DNA from: Bacteroidia bacterium
Lineage (GTDB): Bacteria; Bacteroidota; Bacteroidia; Palsa-965
Length of the DNA stretch: 64,000 nt
Direction of reading: 5' to 3'
NCBI GenBank assembly: GCA_025454955.1
Contig: JALONL010000008.1
Location: 186,001 to 250,000, forward strand
The notes below the pieces were generated by a model. The model had not been told where the DNA came from. It saw nothing but the letters and a program-made list of their open reading frames with translations, and ran no database searches. A program made the translations under genes and the position numbers. Each line of letters begins with the position of its first letter. Within the stretch, counting starts at the first letter, position 1. Below, in pieces: positions 10,055 to 19,581 of the stretch.

Positions 10055-10413
10055 TTTGGTTTGGAGTAGTGTTGATTTTATGGTTGCTGGTAACGGTTAG
10101 CAGCTACCCTAAGGGCGGGACTTTTACCACAAAACTTGATTTGAAAAACTGAAGTTTGATTAAGCTGTAATAGTTAAGACTTGATCGGACAGTTTGGATT
10201 CATTGCAATGAATTCTAGAATCTTGTCTAAAAGATCAATCCCATTATATGTTTTTGATTTCTCCATATTGTCATGCTTAACGTTTTGGCACTTGGTAAAG
10301 TGGTGGGTTTCGGAGCACCAAACTGTCAACTAGCATTGAGCTTGAATTGAAGCACAAAACTTCATATCTATACTTCAGCCCGTCTGACACCAAACCAATG
10401 TTATAAGCCATTT
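10055..10413. other. Gene-free AT-rich spacer at the left edge of the defence-like island
   Basis: I see no convincing coding sequence here. Base composition drops at about 10,060 and stays low to 13.5 kb. The first 80 bases contain a GC-richer patch (GGTAACGGTTAGC...CTACCCTAAGGGCGGGA, about 10,090-10,121) that could be a decayed recombination site. The right third is the long imperfect inverted repeat annotated separately at 10275-10409. Confidence 0.5.
10275..10409 (-). repeat. attC-like imperfect inverted repeat downstream of the TOPRIM gene
   Basis: On the minus strand the element opens with GCTTATAACATTGGTTTGG and closes with CCAAAACGTTAAGC about 135 bases later. The ends pair imperfectly with unpaired bases, and an inner pair (TTTGGTGTCAG near one end, GACAGTTTGGTG near the other) gives further partial symmetry. 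The closing end contains GTTAAGC, which fits the integron R' consensus GTTRRRY; the opening AAC is at the expected place for R''. It begins 5 bases after the stop of the gene at 10414-10938, as in a gene cassette. No integrase is present in the window, so the attC reading is an inference. Confidence 0.45.
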
Positions 10414-10938
10414 TTATTTCTTTAGGTAATCGTATATTTCCATAATAAGTCCTGTTCTAAAAAATTCGTCCCTTATTTCCTTTTTGTCAAGTAAAGCAAT
10501 ATACTGTTCACGTCTTTTGTTGGAAATACTTTCAAGTGTCCGTTTTGGTGATACTTTCGCAACTTCCAACAAGTCTTTCGTGAATTTTTTAGGAGTTAGT
10601 TTTTCCAGGAATTTTTTGTTATCAAGAAATATGATTTCAAATTCAGGTATTGCCCAAAAGACCTTAAAATTATCTTTGCTCAAACTTGAGTTTACATAAG
10701 AGTTTACAAAATCCTTTTTTTGCTCAATCTCATTTTTTTCAATTGTATCGGTATCAAGCAGCAGAATGATTTTTTTGTTTCTAAAGGTCATTAGCGATTT
10801 AACTTTAGAAAGTGCTGAAGAATATCCATTAGCAGAGAGTATCTCATATCTGATTGCGAATTTTTTGTCTTTCAAAAGCCTATTTAGAACCTTTGCGTCA
10901 AATTCACCCTCAGTTATTATTGTTATGTCCTTATTCAT
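10414..10938 (-). CDS. Small TOPRIM-domain protein, probable defence component
   Basis: 174 residues, Lys-rich and AT-rich in codon use, unlike the chromosome around it. The N-terminus shows the TOPRIM pattern: a TIITEGEFDAKVL strand-helix with acidic E10 (or E12), then ILLLDTDT with D62 and D64 as the DxD metal site. A further acidic patch, PEFEIIFLD, lies near residue 100. Stand-alone TOPRIM proteins of this size occur as nuclease or partner subunits of anti-phage systems (for example next to OLD-type ATPases), but there is no ATPase here. It lies 10 bases downstream of the PD-(D/E)XK gene on the same strand, so the two are almost certainly co-transcribed. Exact function unknown. Confidence 0.68.
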   Translation of the reverse strand: MNKDITIITEGEFDAKVLNRLLKDKKFAIRYEILSANGYSSALSKVKSLMTFRNKKIILLLDTDTIEKNEIEQKKDFVNSYVNSSLSKDNFKVFWAIPEFEIIFLDNKKFLEKLTPKKFTKDLLEVAKVSPKRTLESISNKRREQYIALLDKKEIRDEFFRTGLIMEIYDYLKK

Positions 10939-10948
10939 TTTATTCTTG

Positions 10949-11491
10949 TTAAATAGTTACGTCAAAATTCGGGAAACCTTCTTCAATTGCATGTCTGTAT
11001 TTTTTTAATAGTCCATTTTTGAACTTGCCATTTCTCAAACAATAGTTGATATGGTCTTGTTCCCATAACAAAATTGTTTGTGGTGCAGAAAATTGAGAGA
11101 GAATTAATGCCGGGTCTGTAAAACCTGTTGTGCTAAATACCGAACCAATTGCATTTGATGGTCTTCTTAATAATTGATTTCTGAGTTTTGCTATTGGTTC
11201 GATATTCAAGTTTTTCGTATTATCTTTGAACTCTGTTAAGATTGAAATGTTAATATCGTCAAAGTGAATAACCCCGTCAATTTGTTCTACATTCTCACCG
11301 AAAATTGAAACTGAATAAGGCCATCGAATTAATGCACCTTCTAATTCAAATGCTCTAAGAATTAAGAATTCAAAAGCTTTGCCGCTATCCCAACCAGGTG
11401 TATTGTTTGCAATAATACTATTCCAAAGTCGAATAAGTCCGGGTCTTTGTTTTCGTTGAATTCTAGCTTTATATTCTTCTGATGTTGGCAT
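10949..11491 (-). CDS. PD-(D/E)XK restriction-endonuclease-like protein
   Basis: 180 residues. A nuclease core is readable: a GKAFEFLILRAFE helix with E41, then EQIDGVI with D72, then ISILTEFKD with the E87-x-K89 pair, followed by a helix and an AIGSVFSTTGFT strand resembling the tail of Mrr/restriction-like folds. The order E...D...ExK fits the PD-(D/E)XK superfamily; the strand IGSVFSTTGF is also typical of Mrr_cat relatives. Such proteins cut DNA in restriction and abortive-infection systems. Upstream by 170 bases lies the DUF262/HNH gene, separated by an attC-like repeat; downstream by 10 bases is the TOPRIM gene. AT-rich, probably acquired. Confidence 0.72.
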   Translation of the reverse strand: MPTSEEYKARIQRKQRPGLIRLWNSIIANNTPGWDSGKAFEFLILRAFELEGALIRWPYSVSIFGENVEQIDGVIHFDDINISILTEFKDNTKNLNIEPIAKLRNQLLRRPSNAIGSVFSTTGFTDPALILSQFSAPQTILLWEQDHINYCLRNGKFKNGLLKKYRHAIEEGFPNFDVTI

Positions 11492-11521
11492 ATTTAAATT
11501 GTATTCTGTGGCCCTAAAATA

Positions 11522-11595
11522 GCTTATAACTATTAGTGTTTGCTGAGTGGTGAGCTTTTGAAATCGCGGCCTGTCCCTGACACAAAGCGTTGAAC
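11522..11595 (-). repeat. Second attC-like imperfect inverted repeat, between the DUF262 gene and the nuclease gene
   Basis: Read on the minus strand, it opens with GTTCAACGCTTTGTGTCAG, whose first seven bases fit the R'' consensus RYYYAAC. It closes with CAGCAAACACTAATAGTTATAAGC. The ends pair imperfectly (AAC/GTT core plus GTGT/ACAC) with extra unpaired bases. The closing GTTATAAGC matches the opening end of the other element at 10409 (GCTTATAAC) in reverse complement. Size, about 74 bases, is within the range known for attC sites. The homology with integron sites is inferred. Confidence 0.38.
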
Positions 11596-11660
11596 TAAGA
11601 TATAAATTTATAGCAACATGTCACTTCACCGTATCGCAAATACTTTGTTACTAGCAGTTT

Positions 11661-13298
11661 TTATAACCAGTCTGCGTGTCCTAGAATTTTTTTATTTATA
11701 GCGTTTGATCTCATATCTAAAAATGTTTCAAAGTCGTCATTTTTAGCTGCTAAGAATGCGTCATATGGAATTACGTTGGAGTCGAGCCAATGTTGTAAAT
11801 TACACCCTGCCGATTTTTCTATTTCAAGTAGATATTCGGAAGGCGATTTGTCTGAGATAAATTTGTTTGATGAAGAAGAAAGAAATATAATATTAGCCAG
11901 GCAATTTATTTTATTAGCATTGTAGCCTTTAGTTTTTAGAAAGGCCTGGGGGAAGAAATGATGAAACTCTTTTTGATTAATCCATGAAAGAGCCTTATCG
12001 GTATCTATTTTCTGTCCTGTTAATAAATCAATGGGATGCTGATAGGCTAAAAAGATAGCATAAAGTTTACTATGAGCATTGTTAGACCTAAATGTTCTCT
12101 TAATCCAAATGTCATTACTTGGTTTTGCGTCATAGATGCTTAATTCTATCTTTTTTCCCGCAACAAATTCATTTAATTCAATTAAGTCAGTATTCATCAT
12201 GCCAGTATTCCACCCTGCAAAATATCCAGATAATGAGCTCCGCCAAAACCAAATCGTTATCGCTTTGTACTGCTCAGAATTTGGCCTTGGTATTTGCCTA
12301 AATAATTCAGTCAACACAACAAACTGATTTGAGTAAGGAATTATGTTATTATTGGGAATTTTTATTTGGGCTTTTAAATAGTCTACAGTTTTTTTACTTG
12401 CTTCAAGAGTATCAGTTGCAGAGGTTTTGAGCTCGTCAATTGTTTTATTTCTTAGATTGTTGATGTTTTCAATAGAAAATCCACCGCCCAAAGCCGAAGA
12501 CATGTTTCTTAGTACTGTCTTCTTTTCTATGCCACCGTAATCTTTGATTGAAAGTTCCGCTAATATATTATCAATGGTTTCTACCAAATCAAAGTCTTGG
12601 CTCCAAGTCGCTGCTCGCATAAGATCAACTATAGTTAGCCTTGTCCCAGTACTATTTATTCTCTCAAAAATTGGCGCAACGTCATCAATTGACATGTCGC
12701 CTAAAGTAACAGAAGCTATTTTGTAATCTTTAAATCTATTGAATAACTTATCGGCTGTTGATTTTAAAATCGTAACATCTTTTGCGCCTAATGTATCAAG
12801 ACTTGCAACATGTTTATAAAAAGAAGAAGCGTCGCCAAGTTTATTCAATCGTATTTGATGTAGAGGAAGGTCATCTAAGGTATTAACGTGTAAAAATTCT
12901 TGCTTTCTTAAATCGAAAATAATATTCCAGTAACTGTCAGGATTGTCACCTTTCCAAAACATTGCACCGCAAATTGTTGATAGACGCTGTTGTCCATCGA
13001 GTAAGTAGTTTACTGGATAGTCTGGTTTTGGGAGATTGATTTCCAAATCCGCAATTTTATTTTCGCTACGGAGCTCAAGTCTACTTTGCCAAAGCAGAAC
13101 GCTACCTATAGGATAGTTTTTATAAACAGAATCCAATAGCTTTATTATTTGATGTTTTTCCCAAACAAAGTCTCTCTGAAATTTAGGTAAAAGTATATCC
13201 CCCGTAAGTATTCGTCTTGCTAGATCGTCAATTCTGTCAACCGAAGGCTGAGGGTCTTTCGGGACAATAGCTGTTGGTCCTGATTTAATTTTATCCAT
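11661..13298 (-). CDS. GmrSD-type DUF262 protein with C-terminal HNH-like domain (type IV restriction-like)
   Basis: 545 residues. The N-terminal DUF262 (ParB/Srx-like) half has its landmarks in order: LPKFQRDFVW at 37-46, YPIGSVLLW at 62-70, LLDGQQRLSTI at 99-109 and FERINSTGTRLT at 211-222. The C-terminal part has an HNH/DUF1524-like nuclease signature: EFHHFFPQAF around 445-454, LANIIFL around 468-474 and SDKSPSEYL around 482-490. In GmrSD and BrxU relatives the DUF262 part binds or hydrolyses nucleotides and the HNH part cuts modified phage DNA. AT-rich, a single gene 363 bases upstream of guaB's end and transcribed into the nuclease/TOPRIM pair. Possible -7 box TATATTTA lies upstream. 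Confidence 0.8.
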   Translation of the reverse strand: MDKIKSGPTAIVPKDPQPSVDRIDDLARRILTGDILLPKFQRDFVWEKHQIIKLLDSVYKNYPIGSVLLWQSRLELRSENKIADLEINLPKPDYPVNYLLDGQQRLSTICGAMFWKGDNPDSYWNIIFDLRKQEFLHVNTLDDLPLHQIRLNKLGDASSFYKHVASLDTLGAKDVTILKSTADKLFNRFKDYKIASVTLGDMSIDDVAPIFERINSTGTRLTIVDLMRAATWSQDFDLVETIDNILAELSIKDYGGIEKKTVLRNMSSALGGGFSIENINNLRNKTIDELKTSATDTLEASKKTVDYLKAQIKIPNNNIIPYSNQFVVLTELFRQIPRPNSEQYKAITIWFWRSSLSGYFAGWNTGMMNTDLIELNEFVAGKKIELSIYDAKPSNDIWIKRTFRSNNAHSKLYAIFLAYQHPIDLLTGQKIDTDKALSWINQKEFHHFFPQAFLKTKGYNANKINCLANIIFLSSSSNKFISDKSPSEYLLEIEKSAGCNLQHWLDSNVIPYDAFLAAKNDDFETFLDMRSNAINKKILGHADWL

Positions 13299-13545
13299 GT
13301 CTGTAGTCAGAAAAATTACTGGTAACTCCTAAATATACGCAATTGCTCCGCAATAATACTTCTATTTGTAAAAAAAAATTATATCTCTGTTTATAAATAC
13401 ATTATCTCTAAACTATTTAATAAAAACATTATTCGCAAAACCAATATCCAGATTGACAGATATACAAAATACGCATCACCTTAATTCGCCTAAACAACAT
13501 CCATCTCTTGCTGAATCAGATTCTATCACCCCATTTCCCCTCCCT
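13299..13545. other. AT-rich spacer at the right edge of the defence-like island
   Basis: No gene seen. It must hold the promoter of the DUF262 gene; a minus-strand TATATTTA about 40 bases before its ATG is one mismatch from the Bacteroidota -7 consensus. A run of nine A (about 13,373-13,381) and a short ATTGC/GCAAT dyad lie in it. The composition switches back to chromosome-like at the guaB terminator, marking the island boundary. Confidence 0.45.
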
Positions 13546-13582
13546 AAAAAACAAAAAAACAGCCGGAAAAAAAATCCGGCTG
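13546..13582 (-). terminator. Rho-independent terminator of guaB
   Basis: An eight-pair stem, CAGCCGGA (13560-13567) with TCCGGCTG (13575-13582), is followed on the minus strand by a long T-rich tract (complement of the A-runs at 13546-13559). It lies about 20 bases after the guaB stop codon. Confidence 0.9.
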
Positions 13583-13602
13583 CTTTACTACTTATCCCCC
13601 GC

Positions 13603-15141
<1,539 letters not shown>

Positions 15142-15171
15142 TTACCACTCACAATTACGCAGTGAAACCGC

Positions 15172-15669
15172 TCAAACCCGCAGCCAGCTTTTGACGCGGG
15201 GCATGTTATCATTTTGCAAAGGTTCAATAATTCCCATCCACTGCAAAAGCGGTGCGCCCAGATAGTGGCCGCCCTGAAACTGTTCGCGCAGCCAGGCCGC
15301 CTCGCCTTTATAGCCTTCGTCGTGAAACAACACCTCGTCGGGAATACCGATATGCCTTGCAGCCAGCCACGACCAAAGCAGCACGGCCATTTCCTCGCCC
15401 TGTTTGTTTTGGTCGAGTTCAAGCACATTGTTGCTCAGCAGCGGGCGCTCGGCAGGTAAACTTACGGCCACATGTCCGGCCTCGTGCAAAAGGTCGCCGG
15501 GAAACTGCAAATGTTCACTATTATAGACAATAACGCCGTTTTTGATCAAAATAGCAGACAAAAACGTGTTTTCCGGCACTTCGCCCTCGCGGGTTTCGAT
15601 ACCTATTTCGTGCAAAAAGCGGGTAATTTTTCCGAGGAGGGCGGTCTTGCTTTCGGCCGTAATTTCCAT
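15172..15669 (-). CDS. Putative zinc metallopeptidase-like protein (HEAGH motif), function unknown
   Basis: 165 residues, no signal peptide. The sequence DLLHEAGHVAVSLP contains an HExxH zinc-binding motif near residue 62, and a downstream acidic helix (GEEMAVLLWSWLAARHIG) could offer the third ligand. The N-terminal LLGKITRFLHEIGIET helix and IKNGVIVYNSEHL strands resemble small ImmA/IrrE-type metallopeptidase folds, but I cannot assign a family. The start ATG at 15669 lies 7 bases after the stop of the giant T9SS type B gene, so the two are probably co-transcribed even though one product is cytosolic and the other exported. The Trp-rich C-terminus (LLQWMG, VKSWLRV) is notable. Confidence 0.72.
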   Translation of the reverse strand: MEITAESKTALLGKITRFLHEIGIETREGEVPENTFLSAILIKNGVIVYNSEHLQFPGDLLHEAGHVAVSLPAERPLLSNNVLELDQNKQGEEMAVLLWSWLAARHIGIPDEVLFHDEGYKGEAAWLREQFQGGHYLGAPLLQWMGIIEPLQNDNMPRVKSWLRV

Positions 15670-15676
15670 GGTGCGG

Positions 15677-18600
15677 TTATCGAATCAGTGTCACTATGCC
15701 TTTCTGATCCACAAACTCGCCCGCCGCGGTGCGGAAGGTGACTGTCCACACATACACCCCGGGCTGGCATCTCTCGCCAAGGTAACGTCCGTCCCAGCCT
15801 TCCGATTTCACATTGGTGCGATATACAATTTCGCCCCAGCGGTTAAATACCGTGAAATCGTATTCCTCTATATCCACAAATCCCAGCGAGGGCTGGAACA
15901 GATCGTTCAGGCCGTTTCCGTTGGGTGTAAATGCGTTGGGTACGTACACAATGGGGCGTTGTGCCACTTCGGCCAGGTTGGAGTAGCTGGTATCGGTAAA
16001 ACCAAACGGGTTTAAGGGAGTTTCCACCGCTTCAATAAGGTAGGTGAAACGTCCGCGCAGCGGCAGGTACATATCCACCTGATCCACGTAAGAATATACA
16101 CCGGCACCGGTATTGGCCACAAAACCCAAGGGGGCTGGAGCCATTACACCATCCACCGCACGGTAAATATTGTACCCCAGCACCGGCGAAGCCCAGGCCT
16201 CGTATTCATTCCAGAGGAGCGTGTTGGTGATTTCGTTGTTTGCCGTGGCCTGCAGCAGAATGGTGCGGCCCAGGTTGGAGGTGTAGGCATCGTTGCCGCA
16301 GGTGTCAACCGCCACCATTTTGTACCAGTAGCTTTTGAGGCTGGTTTCGGCGGTGTTGTCGATATAGCTTATCTGGCTGGCGGTGGCCGAAAAGGGTATG
16401 GTGCCCATCAGTTCCCACGGGCCTGTTTGTAGTTCGGAGCGGAATACATTGTACTGAATAATATCGGCAGTTACATCCACGTAAGCCCTTATTTCCACCG
16501 TATTGGGTGCATTTACGGTGGCCACGCGCAGGTACTCGAAAGCGGGCATCTGCGGCACATTGGCAAAAATGCAAAACTCCTGCGAGGTGGAAGTGATTAA
16601 CCCGGTAGCATCTACCGCCCGCACGTAATAGCAGTAGGTCGAAAACTGCGTGAGGCCGGTATGTGTAAATGTAGTAATGTTTCCGGCCACAGTGCCTGCC
16701 AGTTGAAGCGGGCCGTTGTTTTCGCTAAACCAGATTTCGTAATTGGCCACGCCGCCGGTCATGTTGTTGTAGGCATTCCAGTTGAGAATACTGGCCACAT
16801 TACACACATCAAGCGCGGTGGTCAGGAACAACGTATTATGCTGACTGCTGAACACGGTTACATTGCTGCAACTGTCAACCGCTGCTATGGCATACAATTC
16901 GCTCTGCTGGTCGGCATTGGAAATGGGATTGGTGAATGAAGTATTGTTGTAACCAAACACGGTATCAATAGCTGTCCACACATTATTGATGTACTGAAAA
17001 ATGATGTAAGCCGTTACATCGGTGGAGGTGGAAGGCTGCCAGCCCAGCACGGCATTTCCGGCCGCATTTACCGATACGCTGTCGAGCAAAGGCACCACCG
17101 GCACAATAGCATCCTGCACAAGCACACCATCCACATTCGATACCGACACACAGCCCAGCGAATCGCCAATTTCTATGCGGTAGTTAACGGTTATGTTGCA
17201 GTAGGGAATGCTGTCGGTGTAAGTGAGCGATTGAGTGGAGTCGATGAGTGTCCAAACGCCTGTGGGATATTCCTTGTAAATGCGGAACCATCCCAACTGC
17301 GTGGGTGGCGGCGGTGTGCCAATGTTGTTCCAGTTGAGCGTGGCGGTAAGGTTGTTATTGTTCACCACCTGGAGGTAAATGGTGCTCAGCGTATCCTGCG
17401 GAGGCAACGTTACCGAACAGCCCGACCGGGTTTGCACGTAGTAATACACCGGGGCAAAATTGGCATTGGCTCCGGCATGGGTGTAGCTGGTTTGGTTGTA
17501 ATTGAAAATAGAATCGACCACAGTAAACGGCCCGTTGGGGTTGGTTGAACTGTAAATGTGGTAGCTGTCGAATGTATTGGCCGGGTTGGGTGGCTGCGCC
17601 CAGGTAAGCGTAACACCTCCGGCCGCATCAACAGCCAGACAGCGAAGTTCGGGCGACAGTACCACGGGCAGACTAAGCACCGTGATGGAAATAGTGGCAA
17701 TGTTTTGCGCCGGAGCCGGACAAAAATCGTCGGCCGTGCGCACTACAAAATTGTAGGTGTTCGACTGAACAAAGCATTGGTTGGTATAGGAAATATGGCT
17801 GCAATCGGTTTGCCACGAAAATGTGGTTTGCGCACCCAGCGCACTGGATACCGGCGGCGGCGGACTAAGCGTGGCGCAGGGCGGATTAAGACAGCCGGAA
17901 GCCGTGTTGGTAAATCCAGCCCCAAACTGAAGGCCCGTTGCAGTTATGCTTACCGTTTGCGGCGAACCGTTGGGCAGGAATTCAAAGTCGTTGCCGGTAA
18001 GCGAAAATGTGACTAACTGCCCCGCCGTAACCGTATCGGCATAAAGTGTATATAATCCCGTGGCAGGATCAATAAAAGGTGCTGCCACATCGGGCGGTGT
18101 ATTTGTGCCGCAGGGCAAAAGCACCACCTGAATTTCGCGAAAAATTTCGGCCACAAGCTGTCCGCATTTCCACGCCTGCACTTTGATACAGGTTACAAAT
18201 GCGCCTTGTGTGAAGGATGTGTAGGATATTTCGCCGGTTGCCGGATTGAGAGTGGCGGGTACGTTATTCGGATCGAGGTTGGTGCCCGGCAGCGGGCTGT
18301 TCATGCTAAATCCGGCCACAAAAGGAATAAACGGAGGATCCACACCGGGGTTATAGGCAGCCGGGGGAAACGTGTTGAATTCATCGAGCGGCTCGGCCCA
18401 GGCATAAGAAAGCGAATCGAGTTCCACATCCACCGCATTGTGGTTGTAGGTAAACGGATAGCCTGTGCAGATAATGGTTTTGGGGCTTTCGAGAAATTTG
18501 GGCGAGTTGTCGTAGCACGGATTCATGTTCTGCGCATTGTAGGCATACATGATGGCGCGCAGCGTAAAACCAGCCGAACTCGGGGTTTGCAAATTGATGA

Positions 18601-19036
18601 TCGCATTGTTCCTGCAACAATCGTCATACGTAAACACCCAACCCTGAGGCGGAGGTGTGCCATTGAGAAATATCGGTGCCGACTGATAGATGTATTCTTC
18701 CACCGCCCCCGGAATTGGTGTGGGCGAACCCGAAGCTCCCGCGCAGGTAATGTTTGGTCCGGCGCCGTTGCAGAGGGGTGAAATATCGACTTGCGAAACG
18801 AGGGTGAGATTGATGGTAGAAACCGAAGGATTGTTAAACACATCGAGTGCAGCCGCAGCGGGCGCGGTGATACCGTTGCAATCGCGGTAAAGTTTCATTT
18901 GGAATACAAACTGCCCGGTACCGAGGCATTCCCAGGTGATTTCGCCGCCCATGAGGTGCGAGGCTTTGGCCTGAGGAATCAGGTACAGCAGGGAGAGCAG
19001 GAAAAGCAGGGTTTGCTTTATTCCTTTTTTCATCAT
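15677..19036 (-). CDS. T9SS type B (gliding-motility-associated C-terminal) surface protein with FN3 repeats
   Basis: 1,119 residues. A signal peptide (about 1-25, ending QAKA|SHLMGGE) is followed by a domain seen at the start of many Bacteroidota surface proteins (SHLMGGEITWECLG, GQFVFQMKLYRDC). A cadherin/Ig-like region follows, then about six fibronectin type III-like repeats (WQPSTSTDVTAYIIFQY, LNWNAYNNMTG and similar). The last 90 residues form the type B sorting domain: YVPNAFTPNGNGLND, a FNRWGEIVYRT strand, WDG and GVYVWTV, marking export by T9SS. Probably an adhesin or extracellular structural protein. It is expressed from its own TATCTTTG box 32 bases upstream and followed by the putative peptidase gene. 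Confidence 0.92.
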   Translation of the reverse strand: MMKKGIKQTLLFLLSLLYLIPQAKASHLMGGEITWECLGTGQFVFQMKLYRDCNGITAPAAAALDVFNNPSVSTINLTLVSQVDISPLCNGAGPNITCAGASGSPTPIPGAVEEYIYQSAPIFLNGTPPPQGWVFTYDDCCRNNAIINLQTPSSAGFTLRAIMYAYNAQNMNPCYDNSPKFLESPKTIICTGYPFTYNHNAVDVELDSLSYAWAEPLDEFNTFPPAAYNPGVDPPFIPFVAGFSMNSPLPGTNLDPNNVPATLNPATGEISYTSFTQGAFVTCIKVQAWKCGQLVAEIFREIQVVLLPCGTNTPPDVAAPFIDPATGLYTLYADTVTAGQLVTFSLTGNDFEFLPNGSPQTVSITATGLQFGAGFTNTASGCLNPPCATLSPPPPVSSALGAQTTFSWQTDCSHISYTNQCFVQSNTYNFVVRTADDFCPAPAQNIATISITVLSLPVVLSPELRCLAVDAAGGVTLTWAQPPNPANTFDSYHIYSSTNPNGPFTVVDSIFNYNQTSYTHAGANANFAPVYYYVQTRSGCSVTLPPQDTLSTIYLQVVNNNNLTATLNWNNIGTPPPPTQLGWFRIYKEYPTGVWTLIDSTQSLTYTDSIPYCNITVNYRIEIGDSLGCVSVSNVDGVLVQDAIVPVVPLLDSVSVNAAGNAVLGWQPSTSTDVTAYIIFQYINNVWTAIDTVFGYNNTSFTNPISNADQQSELYAIAAVDSCSNVTVFSSQHNTLFLTTALDVCNVASILNWNAYNNMTGGVANYEIWFSENNGPLQLAGTVAGNITTFTHTGLTQFSTYCYYVRAVDATGLITSTSQEFCIFANVPQMPAFEYLRVATVNAPNTVEIRAYVDVTADIIQYNVFRSELQTGPWELMGTIPFSATASQISYIDNTAETSLKSYWYKMVAVDTCGNDAYTSNLGRTILLQATANNEITNTLLWNEYEAWASPVLGYNIYRAVDGVMAPAPLGFVANTGAGVYSYVDQVDMYLPLRGRFTYLIEAVETPLNPFGFTDTSYSNLAEVAQRPIVYVPNAFTPNGNGLNDLFQPSLGFVDIEEYDFTVFNRWGEIVYRTNVKSEGWDGRYLGERCQPGVYVWTVTFRTAAGEFVDQKGIVTLIR

Positions 19037-19067
19037 AGATGTGTTATCAATGTGTTGAGAGCCAATA

Positions 19068-19075
19068 CAAAGATA
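19068..19075 (-). promoter_or_regulatory. -7 promoter box of the T9SS type B gene
   Basis: TATCTTTG on the minus strand fits TAnnTTTG and lies 32 bases before the ATG at 19036. Confidence 0.6.
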
Positions 19076-19228
19076 TGATTTTGGGGATGGGATGCAAGTG
19101 GGATTTGGGGTTGAGTACTAAGGAGTGTTAAATGCGGGGGAGATTTTTTGGGGAAGAGATTTAGGGGAGGCGGGCTTCGCCCGCAGGGAGTTTTTTACGG
19201 GCTTCGCCCGTTGGGGGGTGCTTGGTTT

Positions 19229-19333
19229 GGGTGCTTATGCTGTCGCGGGGCGCGGCTCTATGTGGGTGCTGGCACTGTCGCGGGGCGCGGCTTTGCTTGG
19301 GTGCTGGCACTGTCGCGGGGCGCGACGCCTCGC
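19229..19333. repeat. Three tandem copies of a 35-base unit
   Basis: GGGTGC opens each unit at 19229, 19264 and 19299, exactly 35 bases apart. All share CTGTCGCGGGGCGCG. The third unit runs straight into the large palindrome at 19317, so the array shares its GGGGCGCG end with the left arm of the palindrome. Confidence 0.85.
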
Positions 19334-19388
19334 GCCCTTACGGGAATCGGCGGGCTCATTCCCGTTGGGGCGCGAGGCGTCGCGCCCC
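19317..19388. repeat. Large palindromic (REP-like) element, copy 1
   Basis: Left arm GGGGCGCGACGCCTCGCGCC (from 19317) is perfectly complementary over 21 bases to 19368-19388. Inside, ACGGGAAT (19340-19347) pairs with ATTCCCGT (19358-19365). Related elements occur at 59004-59073 and 59225-59292, so this is a dispersed repeat. Confidence 0.85.
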
Positions 19389-19581
19389 GTGTAGGATATA
19401 GCGCACCCCGCCAAGCATGAGAGAAGGCACACCATGCGAAGCACAAAGCAAAGCATGAGAGTTGAAGTACCACGCTAAGCACAGCAAAGCAAGAGAACTA
19501 ACATTCCCCGCGAAGTACTCTGCCTGGCCTGAGAACTGATTTACCGCTCGACGCGATATGCCCACATACAAATCGATGAGC

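Larger units (their letters stand above)
19076..19581. other. Gene-free repeat-rich spacer
   Basis: About 500 bases without a credible gene although several frames stay open. It holds two small perfect hairpins, GCGGGC-ttc-GCCCGC (19170-19184) and ACGGGC-ttc-GCCCGT (19197-19211), a 35-base tandem array, a large palindrome (both annotated separately), and three looser units beginning GCATGAGAG/GCAAGAGAA (about 19,416-19,530). Confidence 0.7.
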
